From: CBDCCT01 sp965214995
Lineage (GTDB): Bacteria > Deinococcota > Deinococci > Deinococcales > Trueperaceae
Direction: 5' to 3'
DNA: 64,000 nucleotides
Assembly (NCBI GenBank): GCA_965214995.1
Contig: CBDCCT010000002.1
Span: 2,666,001 to 2,730,000 of the forward strand
The first letter of the stretch is position 1. Each line of letters begins with the position of its first letter. The notes below the pieces were generated by a model. That model did no database searches. It was not told the DNA's origin and saw only the letters and a program-made list of their open reading frames with translations. Both the position numbers and the translations under genes were made by a program. Shown piece by piece: positions 24,834 through 34,954 of this stretch.

Positions 24834-25505
24834 GTGAGCGCGCGGGTGCTGGTGGTCGAGGACGAGGTGGCGGTGCGGGAACTTCTCGCCTTTCACCTCT
24901 CGCAGGCGGGTTTTAGGGTACACGAGGCCGCCACGGCGGGGGAGGCCTGGGAAGCGCTGGACAAAGCCGACGTGGTGGTGCTCGACTGGATGCTCCCGGA
25001 CGCGTCCGGGGTGGACCTGCTTAGGCGCGTGCGGACGGGCACGCAAGGGGAGCGGCTGCCCGTGCTCATGCTCACCGCTCGCGCCTCGGAAGTGGACAAG
25101 GTCACGGGGCTCGAGGCCGGGGCGGACGACTACTTAGCCAAGCCCTTTTCCGCCGCCGAACTCGTGGCCCGCCTCCGCGCGCTGCTGCGCCGCACCCAGC
25201 GTGACTCGCAGCATCAGGTGGGCGAGCTCGTGGTGGACGAACTCGAGGGCACGGCCCGCTTAGGCGTGAAGCGTTTGGGGCTCACCCGGCGCGAGTTCGA
25301 GCTGCTCGCTTACCTCGCCGCGCACCCGGGCCGGGTCTTCTCGCGCACCGACCTCCTGGACCGCGTCTGGGGCACCGACTTTCTGGGCACCGAGCGCACC
25401 GTTGACCAGCACATCGCGCAGCTTCGCTCGCTCATCGGGAGCGACCATATCGAGACTATTCGCGGGCGCGGCTACCGGCTGGTCAATCCTCATGAGGAGG
25501 GCTAG
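24834..25505 (+). CDS. phoB: PhoB/OmpR-family response regulator
   Basis: About 223 residues from the GTG at 24834, which starts the receiver domain directly (VSARVLVVEDE). The phosphoacceptor is the Asp of VVVLDWMLPDASG (near residue 51), with switch residues LTARAS and LAKPFS. The C-terminal winged helix contains LTRREFELLAYLAAHPGRVFSRTDLLDRVWG and ERTVDQHIAQLRSLIG. An earlier in-frame ATG at 24771 would add 21 poorly conserved residues. It overlaps the kinase gene by 14 nt and is divergent from phoU, so a phosphate-response role is likely. Confidence 0.88.
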   Translation: MSARVLVVEDEVAVRELLAFHLSQAGFRVHEAATAGEAWEALDKADVVVLDWMLPDASGVDLLRRVRTGTQGERLPVLMLTARASEVDKVTGLEAGADDYLAKPFSAAELVARLRALLRRTQRDSQHQVGELVVDELEGTARLGVKRLGLTRREFELLAYLAAHPGRVFSRTDLLDRVWGTDFLGTERTVDQHIAQLRSLIGSDHIETIRGRGYRLVNPHEEG

Positions 25506-26484
25506 GGAGGCTGGCGTTATAGACAAGACGGTGACAGAAGTTCCGAGTTCGGATTTAGACGCGTTGAGCGGCCTTTCCGAGGGCGTGATTCTCGTTCAAA
25601 CGGGGCGGGTGCGCTGGCTCAACCCGGCGGCGGCGCGCTTTCTTGAGGTGGACGCGGCGCACTCGGCGGGCCTGCCGCTCATCGCCGTGCTCCGGGACCA
25701 CCGGCTCGAGCGCGTCTACTTAGAGGGCGCGGCGGTGGAGCTCGAGACCCGCGGGCGCATCCTCCTGGCCCGGCCCATCCCCGGCGGTCTTTCTTTAACC
25801 GATTTGAGCGAACTGCGCCGCACCCAAGAGGGCGCGCGTGAACTCTTAGCGGTGCTCTCGCACGAGCTAAGAACCCCCGCCACCACGATTCGCGCAACGC
25901 TAGAGGCGCTCCATTATGAAATGCCCGAGGCGCAGCGGGCGCGCTTTTTAGAACGTGCCGAGGGCGAGGCCGACCGGCTCATCCGCTTGCTCGAAGACCT
26001 TACCGTAGACGTGAAGCCGCCGCACCTGCGCCGCCTCTCGCTCTGCGACAGCGTGTCGCGCGCCCGCGCGCTGCTGCAAGACACCCTGACGACGCACGAC
26101 GTGACCCTGGCGCTTGACGTGCCGCCCCTCACCGTCTGGGCGGACGCCGACAAGCTCTTGCAGGTGCTCATTAACTTGGTAGAAAACGCCGCCATCCACG
26201 GCCCCGACCACGCGACGGTCCTTTTGAAAGCCGCGCCCGACCCGGAAGATTCGGCGATGGCGCGCGTTGTCGTGCGGGACCAGGGGCCGCCGCTCCCGCC
26301 TGAGACGGTCGAGCGCCTTTTCGAGCCCCACGCGCGCGGGCCGTCGGTCAAGGCGCGGGGTACCGGCTTAGGGCTTTACATCGTGCGTTCGATCGCCCAG
26401 CGTTGGGGCGGGCGGGCCTGGGGGAGACCGCTCGAGGGGAACGCATACGGCAACGAGTTCGGCTTTAGCGTACCGCTCAAGTAA
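25492..26484 (+). CDS. phoR: sensor histidine kinase, PhoR-like
   Basis: About 330 residues, starting at ATG 25492 inside the end of phoB (GTG 25531 is an alternative). No transmembrane segment is visible, so it is probably cytosolic or membrane-associated through a partner. A PAS-like region (about 20-95, LSEGVILVQTGRVRWLNPAAARFL) is followed by HisKA with AVLSHELRTPATTI (phospho-His) and a HATPase domain with NLVENAAIHG (N box), VVRDQGPPLP (G1) and GTGLGLYIV (G2). It should phosphorylate the adjacent regulator, with input from PhoU by analogy to other Pho systems. Confidence 0.88.
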   Translation: MRRAREAGVIDKTVTEVPSSDLDALSGLSEGVILVQTGRVRWLNPAAARFLEVDAAHSAGLPLIAVLRDHRLERVYLEGAAVELETRGRILLARPIPGGLSLTDLSELRRTQEGARELLAVLSHELRTPATTIRATLEALHYEMPEAQRARFLERAEGEADRLIRLLEDLTVDVKPPHLRRLSLCDSVSRARALLQDTLTTHDVTLALDVPPLTVWADADKLLQVLINLVENAAIHGPDHATVLLKAAPDPEDSAMARVVVRDQGPPLPPETVERLFEPHARGPSVKARGTGLGLYIVRSIAQRWGGRAWGRPLEGNAYGNEFGFSVPLK

Positions 26485-26517
26485 CGAGGCACGCACTTTC
26501 GAGTTTTAACCCACCTT

Positions 26518-28320
<1,803 letters not shown>

Positions 28321-28364
28321 GGGGGGTCCTGTTCTGATGGGAGATGCTGTTGCTGATGGAGGAT

Positions 28365-28392
28365 GCTGTGGGAGTTGAGCTGTGGGAGTTGA
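28365..28392. repeat. tandem 14-bp duplication in the typA leader
   Basis: GCTGTGGGAGTTGA occurs twice in direct succession (28365-28378 and 28379-28392). A looser repeat of about 18 bp (GATGGGAGATGCTGTTGCT / GATGGAGGATGCTGTGGG) lies between it and the typA start. All would be in the typA 5' untranslated region. Confidence 0.85.
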
Positions 28393-28576
28393 AAGGCCAA
28401 ACTTACGTTCTCTCATGCGAGTATACACGCCGCGCGACCCCGCGGTAGCCCGAATGTGACAAAACGGACGAGAGAAAAGGTTCGCTTAAGCTTGTTAGGT
28501 GACGCAACCAAGAAGCTAGCAGGTGCGTGTTAGGCTCTCACGTGCCGCAACGCGCGGCGCTCCCTGGAGGAAAGAT

Positions 28577-28837
28577 ATGCTAACGCTCTATTCAACGTCG
28601 TGGTGTGGCGACTGCCAAGTCGCCAAGAGGGTTTTAGAAAAGCACGGCGTCCCTTTTAACGAAGTGAATATCGAACAAGACCCCGAGGCCGCCGCCTATG
28701 TGATGCGCATAAATAACGGCAAGCGCAGCGTGCCGACGGTGGTATGCGGCGAGGACGCCGCGTCGTTTTCAAGGTTCGACCGCGCCAAGTTCGAGACTTT
28801 TTTAGAGAAGCACGCGCTGCTCCCGGTGCGCTCCTAG
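28577..28837 (+). CDS. glutaredoxin-like thiol-disulfide protein
   Basis: 86 residues. The start is ATG 28577 (MLTLYSTSWCGDC), preceded by GGAGGAAAG; a longer upstream frame lacks support. Active-site motif C10-G-D-C13, then the conserved cis-Pro region KRSVPTVVCGED (about 56-67), give a complete thioredoxin-fold glutaredoxin, close to the NrdH/mycoredoxin-type small redoxins. It should reduce protein disulfides or mixed disulfides in the cytosol; the electron donor may be bacillithiol or a thioredoxin reductase. It is divergent from typA and convergent with the sugar transporter ATPase gene. Confidence 0.88.
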   Translation: MLTLYSTSWCGDCQVAKRVLEKHGVPFNEVNIEQDPEAAAYVMRINNGKRSVPTVVCGEDAASFSRFDRAKFETFLEKHALLPVRS

Positions 28838-28858
28838 ACATCAGAAACCGAGAAACCC

Positions 28859-29599
28859 TCAGGATCCGCCCATCATCAGCTTCACCACGTCGTCCTCGTC
28901 GGTCTCGCCCACGCGCCTTTCGCCCGCTTTGCGCCCGCGCTCCAGGACCACGATTCGGTCCGACACCTCGAAAATATCGCTCAAGTTGTGCGAGATAAAG
29001 ATAATGCCGACGCCCTGCCCCTTGAGGCGGCGGATGAGGTCCTTGACCTCGCGCTGTTCGGGCACGCCCAGGGCGGCGGTGGGCTCGTCCATGATTAAAA
29101 CTTTCGCTTGCCAGTAGACCGCCCTCGAGATGGCAATCGCCTGCCGCTGCCCGCCCGAGAGGTGGCGCACGGGCAGCCCGAGGTCGCCCAAGGTGATGCC
29201 CAGACTTTCCAAAGCCCCCCGCGCCTCCTCGCGCATACGTTTGCGGTCGAGCACAGGGAGAAAACCGAAAAGGCGCTTCATCTTCTCACGACCCAAAAAG
29301 ATATTGATGCCCACATCTAAGTTTTCCGCCAGCGCCAAATCTTGATAAATCGTCTCGACGCCCAGCGCGCGCATCTCCTGCGGGTTTTTGCCCGTGACCC
29401 TTTGGCCCTGGTAGAGCACCTCGCCCGCGTCGGGTTGATACACGCCCGAAATCATCTTGATGAGCGTCGATTTGCCCGCGCCGTTGTCGCCCGCCAAGGC
29501 CAGCACCTCGCCGGGGTGGAGCTCGAGCGTCACCCCCTTGGAGGCCTGCGTGCCGCCAAAACTCTTGTGGACGTCTCGAACCTCGAGCAGCGGCTCCAT
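28859..29599 (-). CDS. ribose/fructose-type ABC transporter ATP-binding protein (single NBD)
   Basis: 246 residues. Walker A GDNGAGKST (about 38-46), signature LSGGQRQAIA, Walker B VLIMDEPTAALG and His switch ISHN are intact. The sequence matches one nucleotide-binding half of RbsA-type ATPases; most relatives carry two halves in about 500 residues, so this is the single-domain FrcA-like form. It energises sugar import with the permease and binding protein upstream. The ATG overlaps the permease TGA by one base. Confidence 0.92.
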   Translation of the reverse strand: MEPLLEVRDVHKSFGGTQASKGVTLELHPGEVLALAGDNGAGKSTLIKMISGVYQPDAGEVLYQGQRVTGKNPQEMRALGVETIYQDLALAENLDVGINIFLGREKMKRLFGFLPVLDRKRMREEARGALESLGITLGDLGLPVRHLSGGQRQAIAISRAVYWQAKVLIMDEPTAALGVPEQREVKDLIRRLKGQGVGIIFISHNLSDIFEVSDRIVVLERGRKAGERRVGETDEDDVVKLMMGGS

Positions 29600-30636
29600 C
29601 AACCCCCCCCAGCCCCGGCGCCGACGAGCCGGTCGCGCGACTGGTCAATCAAGACCGCGATAATAATCACCAGGCCCACCGCCACGAACTGCCAGTAGGG
29701 CGGCACGTTGATAAACACCAGGCCGAACTGGATCACCGCGATGATGAGCGAGCCGATGACCGTGCCCACGATGGTGCCGCTCCCGCCTGTTAAACTCGCC
29801 CCGCCGATAAACACCGCCGCCACCGCGTAGAGCAGCGTGGGCTCGCCCGCGTCCGCCGCGCCCGCCGAGAAGCGACCCGTGTAGACTAGCCCCGCCATTC
29901 CCGCCGTGAGGGCCGAAAGCACAAAAAGAATGAGCGTGTGCCGTGTCGTGTTGACGCCCGCGCGCACCGCCGCCGCGTAGTTGCCGCCCATCGCGTAGGT
30001 GTAGAGGCCGAAGCGGGTGCTCGAGAGCACATAGTGAAAGATAAGCGTTACCACGGCGGCCACAAGCACGGGGATAGGCACCCACTCGAAAATCACGCGC
30101 CCGTTGCCGAATTCCCGCGCCGCTGAATTGCGAATCGCCACCGTCGCCCCGCCCGCCACCAAAAAGGCCGCGCCCCTGGCGATGCCGAACATGCCTAAAG
30201 TACCGATAAACGAAGGAACTTTGAGCCACGCGACCATCCAACCGTTGATAAGCCCCGGCACGACGGCGCTAAGCGCGCCCGCGGTAATCCCCACCATAAA
30301 AGACCAAAAAGGCGGCATATAAGGGTCGAGCGCGCGCACCACGACCGCCATCGTCACCGCCGACAGCCCCGCGATAAAGCCGATGGACAAATCGATACCC
30401 GCCGAAATAATGACCAACGTGAGCCCCAAGGCCATAAGCAAAATCTGCGTCGCCGCCAACAAGATACTCTGCACGTTGCGCACGCGTCCCAGAAAGGTGC
30501 TGTCAAAGGCGGTGCGCGCCCACACCTCGAACAGAAGGAGGATAAGAAGCAAAAATAACCACGACCACGCCCCGGTAAGAATCTCCAAGGCGCGGCGACG
30601 GCTGGACCGTTTAGGGGAGGCTGTGGCGGTGCGCAA
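29599..30636 (-). CDS. ribose/fructose-type ABC transporter permease
   Basis: 345 residues with about nine hydrophobic segments. Family signatures: GLTLVIISAGIDLSIGFIAGLSA (about 70-92), INGWMVAWLKVPSFIGTLGMFGIARG, and AAVFIGGASLTGGSGTIVGTVIG near the C-terminus. This is the BPD_transp_2 family of RbsC/XylH-type permeases in the inner membrane. It is the middle gene of a binding protein-permease-ATPase operon, separated from the binding-protein gene by a stable hairpin that may lower its expression relative to the first gene. Confidence 0.92.
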   Translation of the reverse strand: MRTATASPKRSSRRRALEILTGAWSWLFLLLILLLFEVWARTAFDSTFLGRVRNVQSILLAATQILLMALGLTLVIISAGIDLSIGFIAGLSAVTMAVVVRALDPYMPPFWSFMVGITAGALSAVVPGLINGWMVAWLKVPSFIGTLGMFGIARGAAFLVAGGATVAIRNSAAREFGNGRVIFEWVPIPVLVAAVVTLIFHYVLSSTRFGLYTYAMGGNYAAAVRAGVNTTRHTLILFVLSALTAGMAGLVYTGRFSAGAADAGEPTLLYAVAAVFIGGASLTGGSGTIVGTVIGSLIIAVIQFGLVFINVPPYWQFVAVGLVIIIAVLIDQSRDRLVGAGAGGG

Positions 30637-30648
30637 GGGTGCTCCTTT

Positions 30649-30709
30649 GATCCCCCCAACCCCCCTTGTTAAGGGGGGCTGTTGCGCGTTAGCGTCAACA
30701 GGGGGGATC
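30649..30709 (-). repeat. nested inverted repeat between binding-protein and permease genes
   Basis: GATCCCCCC (30649-30657) pairs with GGGGGGATC (30701-30709). A second perfect stem, CCCCCC-TTGTTAA-GGGGGG, and CTGTTG ... CAACAG are nested inside. It starts 3 nt after the binding-protein stop codon. It could stabilise the upstream message or attenuate the downstream genes; a small mobile repeat is another possibility. Confidence 0.75.
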
Positions 30710-30711
30710 TT

Positions 30712-31674
30712 TTACTCCGAATAGATGAACTTCTGAATCTCGGGGTCGTCCACGTTGTCCGCGGTAATCACGGTAAAGCCCGTGCCGATAAGCGGCGGCA
30801 CCGACTGGCCCGTGAGGTGCGCGTAGGCGGTCATCACGCCGTAGTAGCCGATTTCGGCGGGGTGCTGGGCGATTGCCATATCGACCAAGCCCGTGCCGAT
30901 GCTGTCCACGATGGATTGCGGCGCGTCAAAGGCGATGACGGTCACGTCGTCCGATTCGCCCGCCGCCTCGACGCCGTTGGCCGCGCCGATGGCCGAGAAG
31001 AGGTTCGCGCCGAACACGCCCCTGAGGTTGGGCTCGCGCGCCAGCACCGCCTGGAACTGTGAGGCGGCGGTTGAAGAGTCGTTCTCGTTGTACTGGGTTT
31101 CTAAGACGGTGATGTCCGGGAAGTTTTCCGCCAGCTCGAGCTTGAAACCCTCTTCGCGCTGGTCCGTCGTCGAGATGCCGGGGCGCACGTTCGACACATA
31201 AACCGCGCCCTCGCCGCCGATGGCCTCGGCCATCGCGCGCGCCGCGATGCGCCCGCCCGCGATGTTGTCAGACGCAATGTACGAGAGCGGGAAGTCGCCC
31301 TCGCCCGCGCCGTCCCCGTACTGGCCGTCGCCGATAAAGGTGTCCACGGTGATGACCGGGATGCCCGCGTCAACCGCGCTTTGCAAGGGCGCGATGAGCT
31401 GCGTGGTGTCGGTCGGGGCAATTAAAATGGCGTCGGGTTGACGGGCGATGACCGCGTCCAGCACGGGCACCTGCAGGGTCGGGTTGAATTCCTCCGCGCC
31501 CTGAAAATTCACGGTGATGCCCAGCGCCTCGGCGGCGGCCTGCGCGCCCGCGTTCATGGTGATGTAAAAGGCGTCGGTGGTGAGGCCGGGGATGAGGGTG
31601 ATGGTATAGTCCTCGTCCTGGGCAAACGCGAGGGTGGTAAAGAGAGCGGCGAGAAGGATGAAAAGCTTGTGCAT
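30712..31674 (-). CDS. periplasmic sugar-binding protein (RbsB-like)
   Basis: 320 residues with signal peptide MHKLFILLAALFTTLAFAQ and a type I periplasmic-binding fold: GLTTDAFYITMNAGAQAAAEALG at the N-terminus, ARQPDAILIAPTDTTQLIAPLQSAVDAGIPVITVDT, SDNIAGGRIAARAMAE and a C-terminal hinge GTGFTVITADNVDDPEIQKF. It captures a monosaccharide (ribose, fructose, xylose or similar) or related ligand for the permease. Start ATG follows AAAGGAACC. First gene of the operon; a 353-bp upstream region should contain its promoter. Confidence 0.9.
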   Translation of the reverse strand: MHKLFILLAALFTTLAFAQDEDYTITLIPGLTTDAFYITMNAGAQAAAEALGITVNFQGAEEFNPTLQVPVLDAVIARQPDAILIAPTDTTQLIAPLQSAVDAGIPVITVDTFIGDGQYGDGAGEGDFPLSYIASDNIAGGRIAARAMAEAIGGEGAVYVSNVRPGISTTDQREEGFKLELAENFPDITVLETQYNENDSSTAASQFQAVLAREPNLRGVFGANLFSAIGAANGVEAAGESDDVTVIAFDAPQSIVDSIGTGLVDMAIAQHPAEIGYYGVMTAYAHLTGQSVPPLIGTGFTVITADNVDDPEIQKFIYSE

Positions 31675-32027
31675 GGGTGGGTTCCTTTCTTGTGAGCGTA
31701 CGTTACGGGGTCCCGGTACTGCACGCCTCCTCTCGAGAACTCGTCACGACTGCCACCCATAAAACGCTGCGTAAAAGCCGCGCCGCCTCGAGCACATAAA
31801 GCGTGATGGGCGGCGTTGACCGGCGGCACACCCGCGGAGGGCTCGAGAGAGCGTGAGTGACAACAATTTCGTGCTCCTGATTCTAAAATTCCTGTCGAGC
31901 CAAAGTCAAGCGCGCCGCCCGCGCGTTTGCTCGAGGGGTCCGCCGCCAGGACCGCCACCCTCAGGCCCCGCCGTCAGCGTTCTCTTGCCCACCCCCAGCC
32001 AGCCGGTGATGCCCGCAGCCACCATGC
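31675..32027. other. 353-bp intergenic region upstream of the sugar transporter operon
   Basis: No gene is supported. It should hold the minus-strand promoter of the sugar-binding-protein gene; an AT-richer patch at 31859-31893 is the best place, but I could not assign a convincing -35/-10 pair or a LacI-type operator. It also contains the 3' flank of the histidine kinase gene. Confidence 0.4.
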
Positions 32028-33251
32028 TTACGCCGAGCGCGCGGGCAGGTGTAGCGTAAACACCGCCCCATCCTCGTGGTTGTCGGCCTCGAGCCCTCCC
32101 CCATGCGCCTCCGCGATGGCCCGCGCGATGGTGAGGCCCAGCCCCGAGCCCCCCTCGCGTTCGCGCGTCCTGGCCGCGTCGCCCCGGTAGAAACGTTCGA
32201 AAAGGCGCTCCAAGGTTTCTCGGGGCAGCCCCGGCCCGTGGTCGCGCACCCACACGCTTACCCCGGCATTCACTCCGGCATCATTGCGCGCCGCGCCGAC
32301 CTCGACCGCCCCCGGCGCGGCGTAGCGCAGCGCGTTGTCGAGCAGGTTGCCGAGCACACGGCCTATCTGGTTTCGGTCTAAGTCGGCGGCGAGCGCGTCG
32401 GGAACGGGCTCGAGCGTTAACGTGAGCCCAGCCTGGCGCGCGCGGGTGGCAAAGGTCTCGAGCGTTTCTTCCAATAAAGGTTTAAGAGGTGTGGGTTCGA
32501 GTCTCAAGGCCAACCCGCCGCTCTCGGCGAGCGACAAGGTGCGCAAATCGTCCACAAGCTTCGAAAGCCTCAGCACCTCGGTATGGAGCCGCGCGAGCCC
32601 GTCTTCATCTAAGCTGACGACGCCGTCTTGCATCGCCTCGAGCTCGCTGCGCATCACCGCCAGGGGCGTGCGCAGGTCGTGGGCGATGTCAGCGACAAGA
32701 TTGCGCCGCCACGCCTCCTGGCGCTCGAGCCCCTCGGTAAGTCCGTTGAACGCTTCGGTTAGCACGCGCAGTTCGTCTTGGGAGGAAGGCAACTCGAGCC
32801 TGAGCCCGCGCTCGCCCGCGGCCAAGCGCCGCGCCCCGTCGGTCAAGGCGGCCAGGGGGCGCGTTAAAAACCGGGTCACAAAGGCCGCCGCGCTCGAGGC
32901 TAAAAAGAATGAAAGGAGCGCCGCGACGAAGGCCGTGCGCGTAATCCTCCTAAAGGCTTCCCCCGCGGCGGCAAACCTCGGGTCGTCCCGGCCTTGCCAA
33001 CCGTCATGTCCCCCCCCGAAGCCGCCGCGCATGGGGGCCTCGACGCCAAAAAGCTCACCCTGGGCGCTGAACACAGCGCCCAAGGTAAAAAAAGTCGTGA
33101 CGCTCACCGCTGCGAGGGCCACGAACGCGAAGGCAAGGGTGAACCGCCGCCTGAGCCCCCAGCGCCTGCGCCCGCGCTTCCACCTCCCACGTTTCCAACC
33201 GTGCCGGTCGCCCCAGTCATAAGGGCCCCAGCCGTGACCTCGTCGTGGCAT
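32028..33251 (-). CDS. membrane sensor histidine kinase (BaeS/CpxA-like)
   Basis: 407 residues. Two transmembrane segments (about 36-60 and 106-128) flank a short extracytoplasmic loop rich in Gly, His and Asp (RGGFGGGHDGWQGRDD). HAMP follows (TRFLTRPLAALTDGARRLAAGE), then HisKA with DIAHDLRTPLAVM (phospho-His) and HATPase with NLLDNALRYA (N), VRDHGPGLP (G1), FERFYRGD (F) and GSGLGLTIA (G2). The N-terminal 35 residues are unusually rich in Arg, Trp and Gly. It overlaps the regulator stop by one base. Envelope stress sensing is likely by family; the signal is unknown. Confidence 0.92.
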   Translation of the reverse strand: MPRRGHGWGPYDWGDRHGWKRGRWKRGRRRWGLRRRFTLAFAFVALAAVSVTTFFTLGAVFSAQGELFGVEAPMRGGFGGGHDGWQGRDDPRFAAAGEAFRRITRTAFVAALLSFFLASSAAAFVTRFLTRPLAALTDGARRLAAGERGLRLELPSSQDELRVLTEAFNGLTEGLERQEAWRRNLVADIAHDLRTPLAVMRSELEAMQDGVVSLDEDGLARLHTEVLRLSKLVDDLRTLSLAESGGLALRLEPTPLKPLLEETLETFATRARQAGLTLTLEPVPDALAADLDRNQIGRVLGNLLDNALRYAAPGAVEVGAARNDAGVNAGVSVWVRDHGPGLPRETLERLFERFYRGDAARTREREGGSGLGLTIARAIAEAHGGGLEADNHEDGAVFTLHLPARSA

Positions 33252-33922
33252 CAGTCGCCCCGCAGCCGGTAGCCCACGCCGCGGACGGTCTCGAGCTTCT
33301 CCCCACAGCGCCCGAGCTTGCGTCGCAGGTTTTTCACGTGCGCGTCCACGGTGCGCTCGTCCGCGTAGCGCTCGGCGTCGCCCGTGGCGGCGAGCAGTTC
33401 GGGGCGGCCTTTGACCATCCCCGGCTCTCTCGCTAGCGCCGCGAGCAGCCTCACCTCGCCCGGCGTGAGCGTCACCTCGTCCTCGGCGCAGCGCACCGCG
33501 TAGCGTCCCACGTCCACGGTGATGTCGCCAGCGCTGTAGACCTCCGGCGCGACCACCCCACCGCCCGCGCGCCGCAGCACCGCCTTGACGCGCGCGACGA
33601 CCTCGCGCGGGCTGTAGGGTTTGACCACGTAGTCGTCCGCGCCAAGGCCCAGACCCAAAAGCTTGTCGATTTCCTCGTCTCGAGCCGTCAGCATGATGAT
33701 CGGCACGCCCGACTCCGCGCGGATGCGCCGCGCCACCTCGAAGCCGTCTAAGAGGGGCAGCATCAAATCGAGCAAGACGAGGTCGGGCGTGGCCGCGCGC
33801 CAGAGCTCGAGCGCCCGCCGCCCGTCCTTGGCGCGCTCGGTCTTGAAGCCGTCGCGCCGCAGGTAGTCCTCGAGGATTTCGGCAAGCCTCGCTTCGTCTT
33901 CGACAATGAGCACCGTTTGCAT
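33251..33922 (-). CDS. OmpR-family response regulator
   Basis: About 223 residues from ATG 33922 (MQTVLIVEDEARL), with AGG upstream on the minus strand. Receiver domain: acidic pocket VEDE, phosphoacceptor Asp in LVLLDLMLPLLDG (about 52), switch LTARDEE and VVKPYSPREVVARVKAVLRR. Winged helix: VTLTPGEVRLLAALAREPGMV and RTVDAHVKNLRRKLG. It is coupled to the kinase gene (TGATG overlap) and follows the SHOCT gene, 67 nt apart. It is the natural candidate to bind the TGTGAA-type repeats upstream of its own operon. Confidence 0.93.
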   Translation of the reverse strand: MQTVLIVEDEARLAEILEDYLRRDGFKTERAKDGRRALELWRAATPDLVLLDLMLPLLDGFEVARRIRAESGVPIIMLTARDEEIDKLLGLGLGADDYVVKPYSPREVVARVKAVLRRAGGGVVAPEVYSAGDITVDVGRYAVRCAEDEVTLTPGEVRLLAALAREPGMVKGRPELLAATGDAERYADERTVDAHVKNLRRKLGRCGEKLETVRGVGYRLRGD

Positions 33923-33989
33923 GACCTGCCTCAAGGATACACCGACGTGGGGAACGCCCACGTCGGTAGCTAGTGCGGTGCCCAAGCGT

Positions 33990-34406
33990 TTAGCTGAGTG
34001 CGCGTTTGACCGTCTCGAACTCTTCTAACGTAAGTTCACCCTTGGCTAGGCGCTTGCGGGCAATCTCCAGAGCGTCGTCCGAATCTCTAAACCACTTGAA
34101 GGGTGGTTCGGAGGCGTGCGCGTCTTCTCCGCCGAGTCCCGCTTTAATGCGCTCGAACTCCTCGGCGCTTATCTCGCCTCTGGCGAAGCGCTCTTTGGCG
34201 AGCTTCACCGCGTCGTCTTCGCCGCTCTCCCAGGGCCGCCCGTAGCGTCTCCCGCGTCCGCGCCGCCCGCCGTAGCGCCAACCTCTCGCCAGGGACTTGA
34301 ACGCCCAGAAGAGGAAGACGAAAAAGAGGACGGTGCCAATGAGGTTGAGAAACCCCAGGCCGAAGCCAAACCCTATACCGTGACCCATGCCGTATGCGAA
34401 AGCCAT
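33990..34406 (-). CDS. SHOCT-domain membrane protein
   Basis: 138 residues. A Gly/Phe-rich N-terminal hydrophobic segment (about 10-37) is followed by a basic Arg/Gly/Tyr-rich loop and two copies of the SHOCT helical hairpin: DDAVKLAKERFARGEISAEEFERIKAGL (about 76-103) and DDALEIARKRLAKGELTLEEFETVKRAL (about 110-137). SHOCT domains are thought to mediate oligomerisation. Start ATG preceded by GGAGAAAAGA. It is the first gene of an operon with the regulator and kinase, so it may be a target or an accessory sensor of that system. Confidence 0.88.
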   Translation of the reverse strand: MAFAYGMGHGIGFGFGLGFLNLIGTVLFFVFLFWAFKSLARGWRYGGRRGRGRRYGRPWESGEDDAVKLAKERFARGEISAEEFERIKAGLGGEDAHASEPPFKWFRDSDDALEIARKRLAKGELTLEEFETVKRALS

Positions 34407-34457
34407 TCTTTTCTCCTTTCCCTGAGCCCGTGAAACTTTTTGCTCAGGCTTGACGTC

Positions 34458-34512
34458 AGGATAGGAGAGAAGGCGTGAAGCTTAGGGGGAGGGAATGTGA
34501 AGGCTATGTGAA
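34458..34512 (-). promoter_or_regulatory. direct repeats and -10 before the SHOCT/regulator/kinase operon
   Basis: Minus strand: TTCACA (34512-34507), N5, TTCACA (34501-34496), N16, TTCACG (34479-34474), N10, then TATCCT (34463-34458) as -10. The repeats are in 11-bp register (0, 11, 33), as expected for OmpR-family regulator dimers; autoregulation by the 33251 regulator is the simplest reading. Confidence 0.5.
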
Positions 34513-34585
34513 TGTGGGTGTTTAAGAACGTGATACATGTGATGAGGTTGTCGCTGGGATATTTGGGATTAGCCTTAACGGAGCC

Positions 34586-34954
34586 TTACGCGGTCGTGAT
34601 GGGTACGACTTGAACCGCAACCGCCCGCCACTGCCCTTGTCTTTTGGCGTAGACGCGGGTGAAGCGTTGGTCGATAGAGACGCCCGGACCCTTGACGGTT
34701 GTTCGCCCCGTCGTTACGGCGGTGGTGCCGAAACTGTGCAGCGTACTTTCATGAAAAGACACCTCAACATCAGAAGGGGCTTGGCGTTGGGACTCGAGCA
34801 GCCTCTCTTTGGTCACGACTTCGTGCTGAGGCGTCAAGCCTAGCCAATCGTCAGCCAAAACGCGCGCCAACGCCCCCACGTCCCGCCGCACATACGCCTC
34901 GTTCCAGGCGCGGTCAAGCTCCCTCACCGTCTCCTCGTCGCCCTCCTCAAACAC
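34586..34954 (-). CDS. SnoaL/NTF2-like (DUF4440-type) protein
   Basis: About 122 residues from GTG 34954, whose 8-nt overlap with the thiolase stop and nearby GGAG suggest coupling; ATG 34972 would add 6 residues. The pattern LDRAWNEAYVRRDVGALARVLADDWLG, HEVVTKERLLESQRQ, RFTRVYAKRQGQWRAVAVQV is that of DUF4440/SnoaL-like cone-shaped folds with a hydrophobic pocket. These proteins bind or isomerise small molecules; the ligand is unknown. Cytosolic. Confidence 0.75.
   Translation of the reverse strand: MFEEGDEETVRELDRAWNEAYVRRDVGALARVLADDWLGLTPQHEVVTKERLLESQRQAPSDVEVSFHESTLHSFGTTAVTTGRTTVKGPGVSIDQRFTRVYAKRQGQWRAVAVQVVPITTA

Noticed and set aside
32490..32520. GGTTCGAGTCTC resembling a tRNA T-loop
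   Set aside because: It lies inside the histidine kinase coding region and no acceptor, D or anticodon stems can be built around it.
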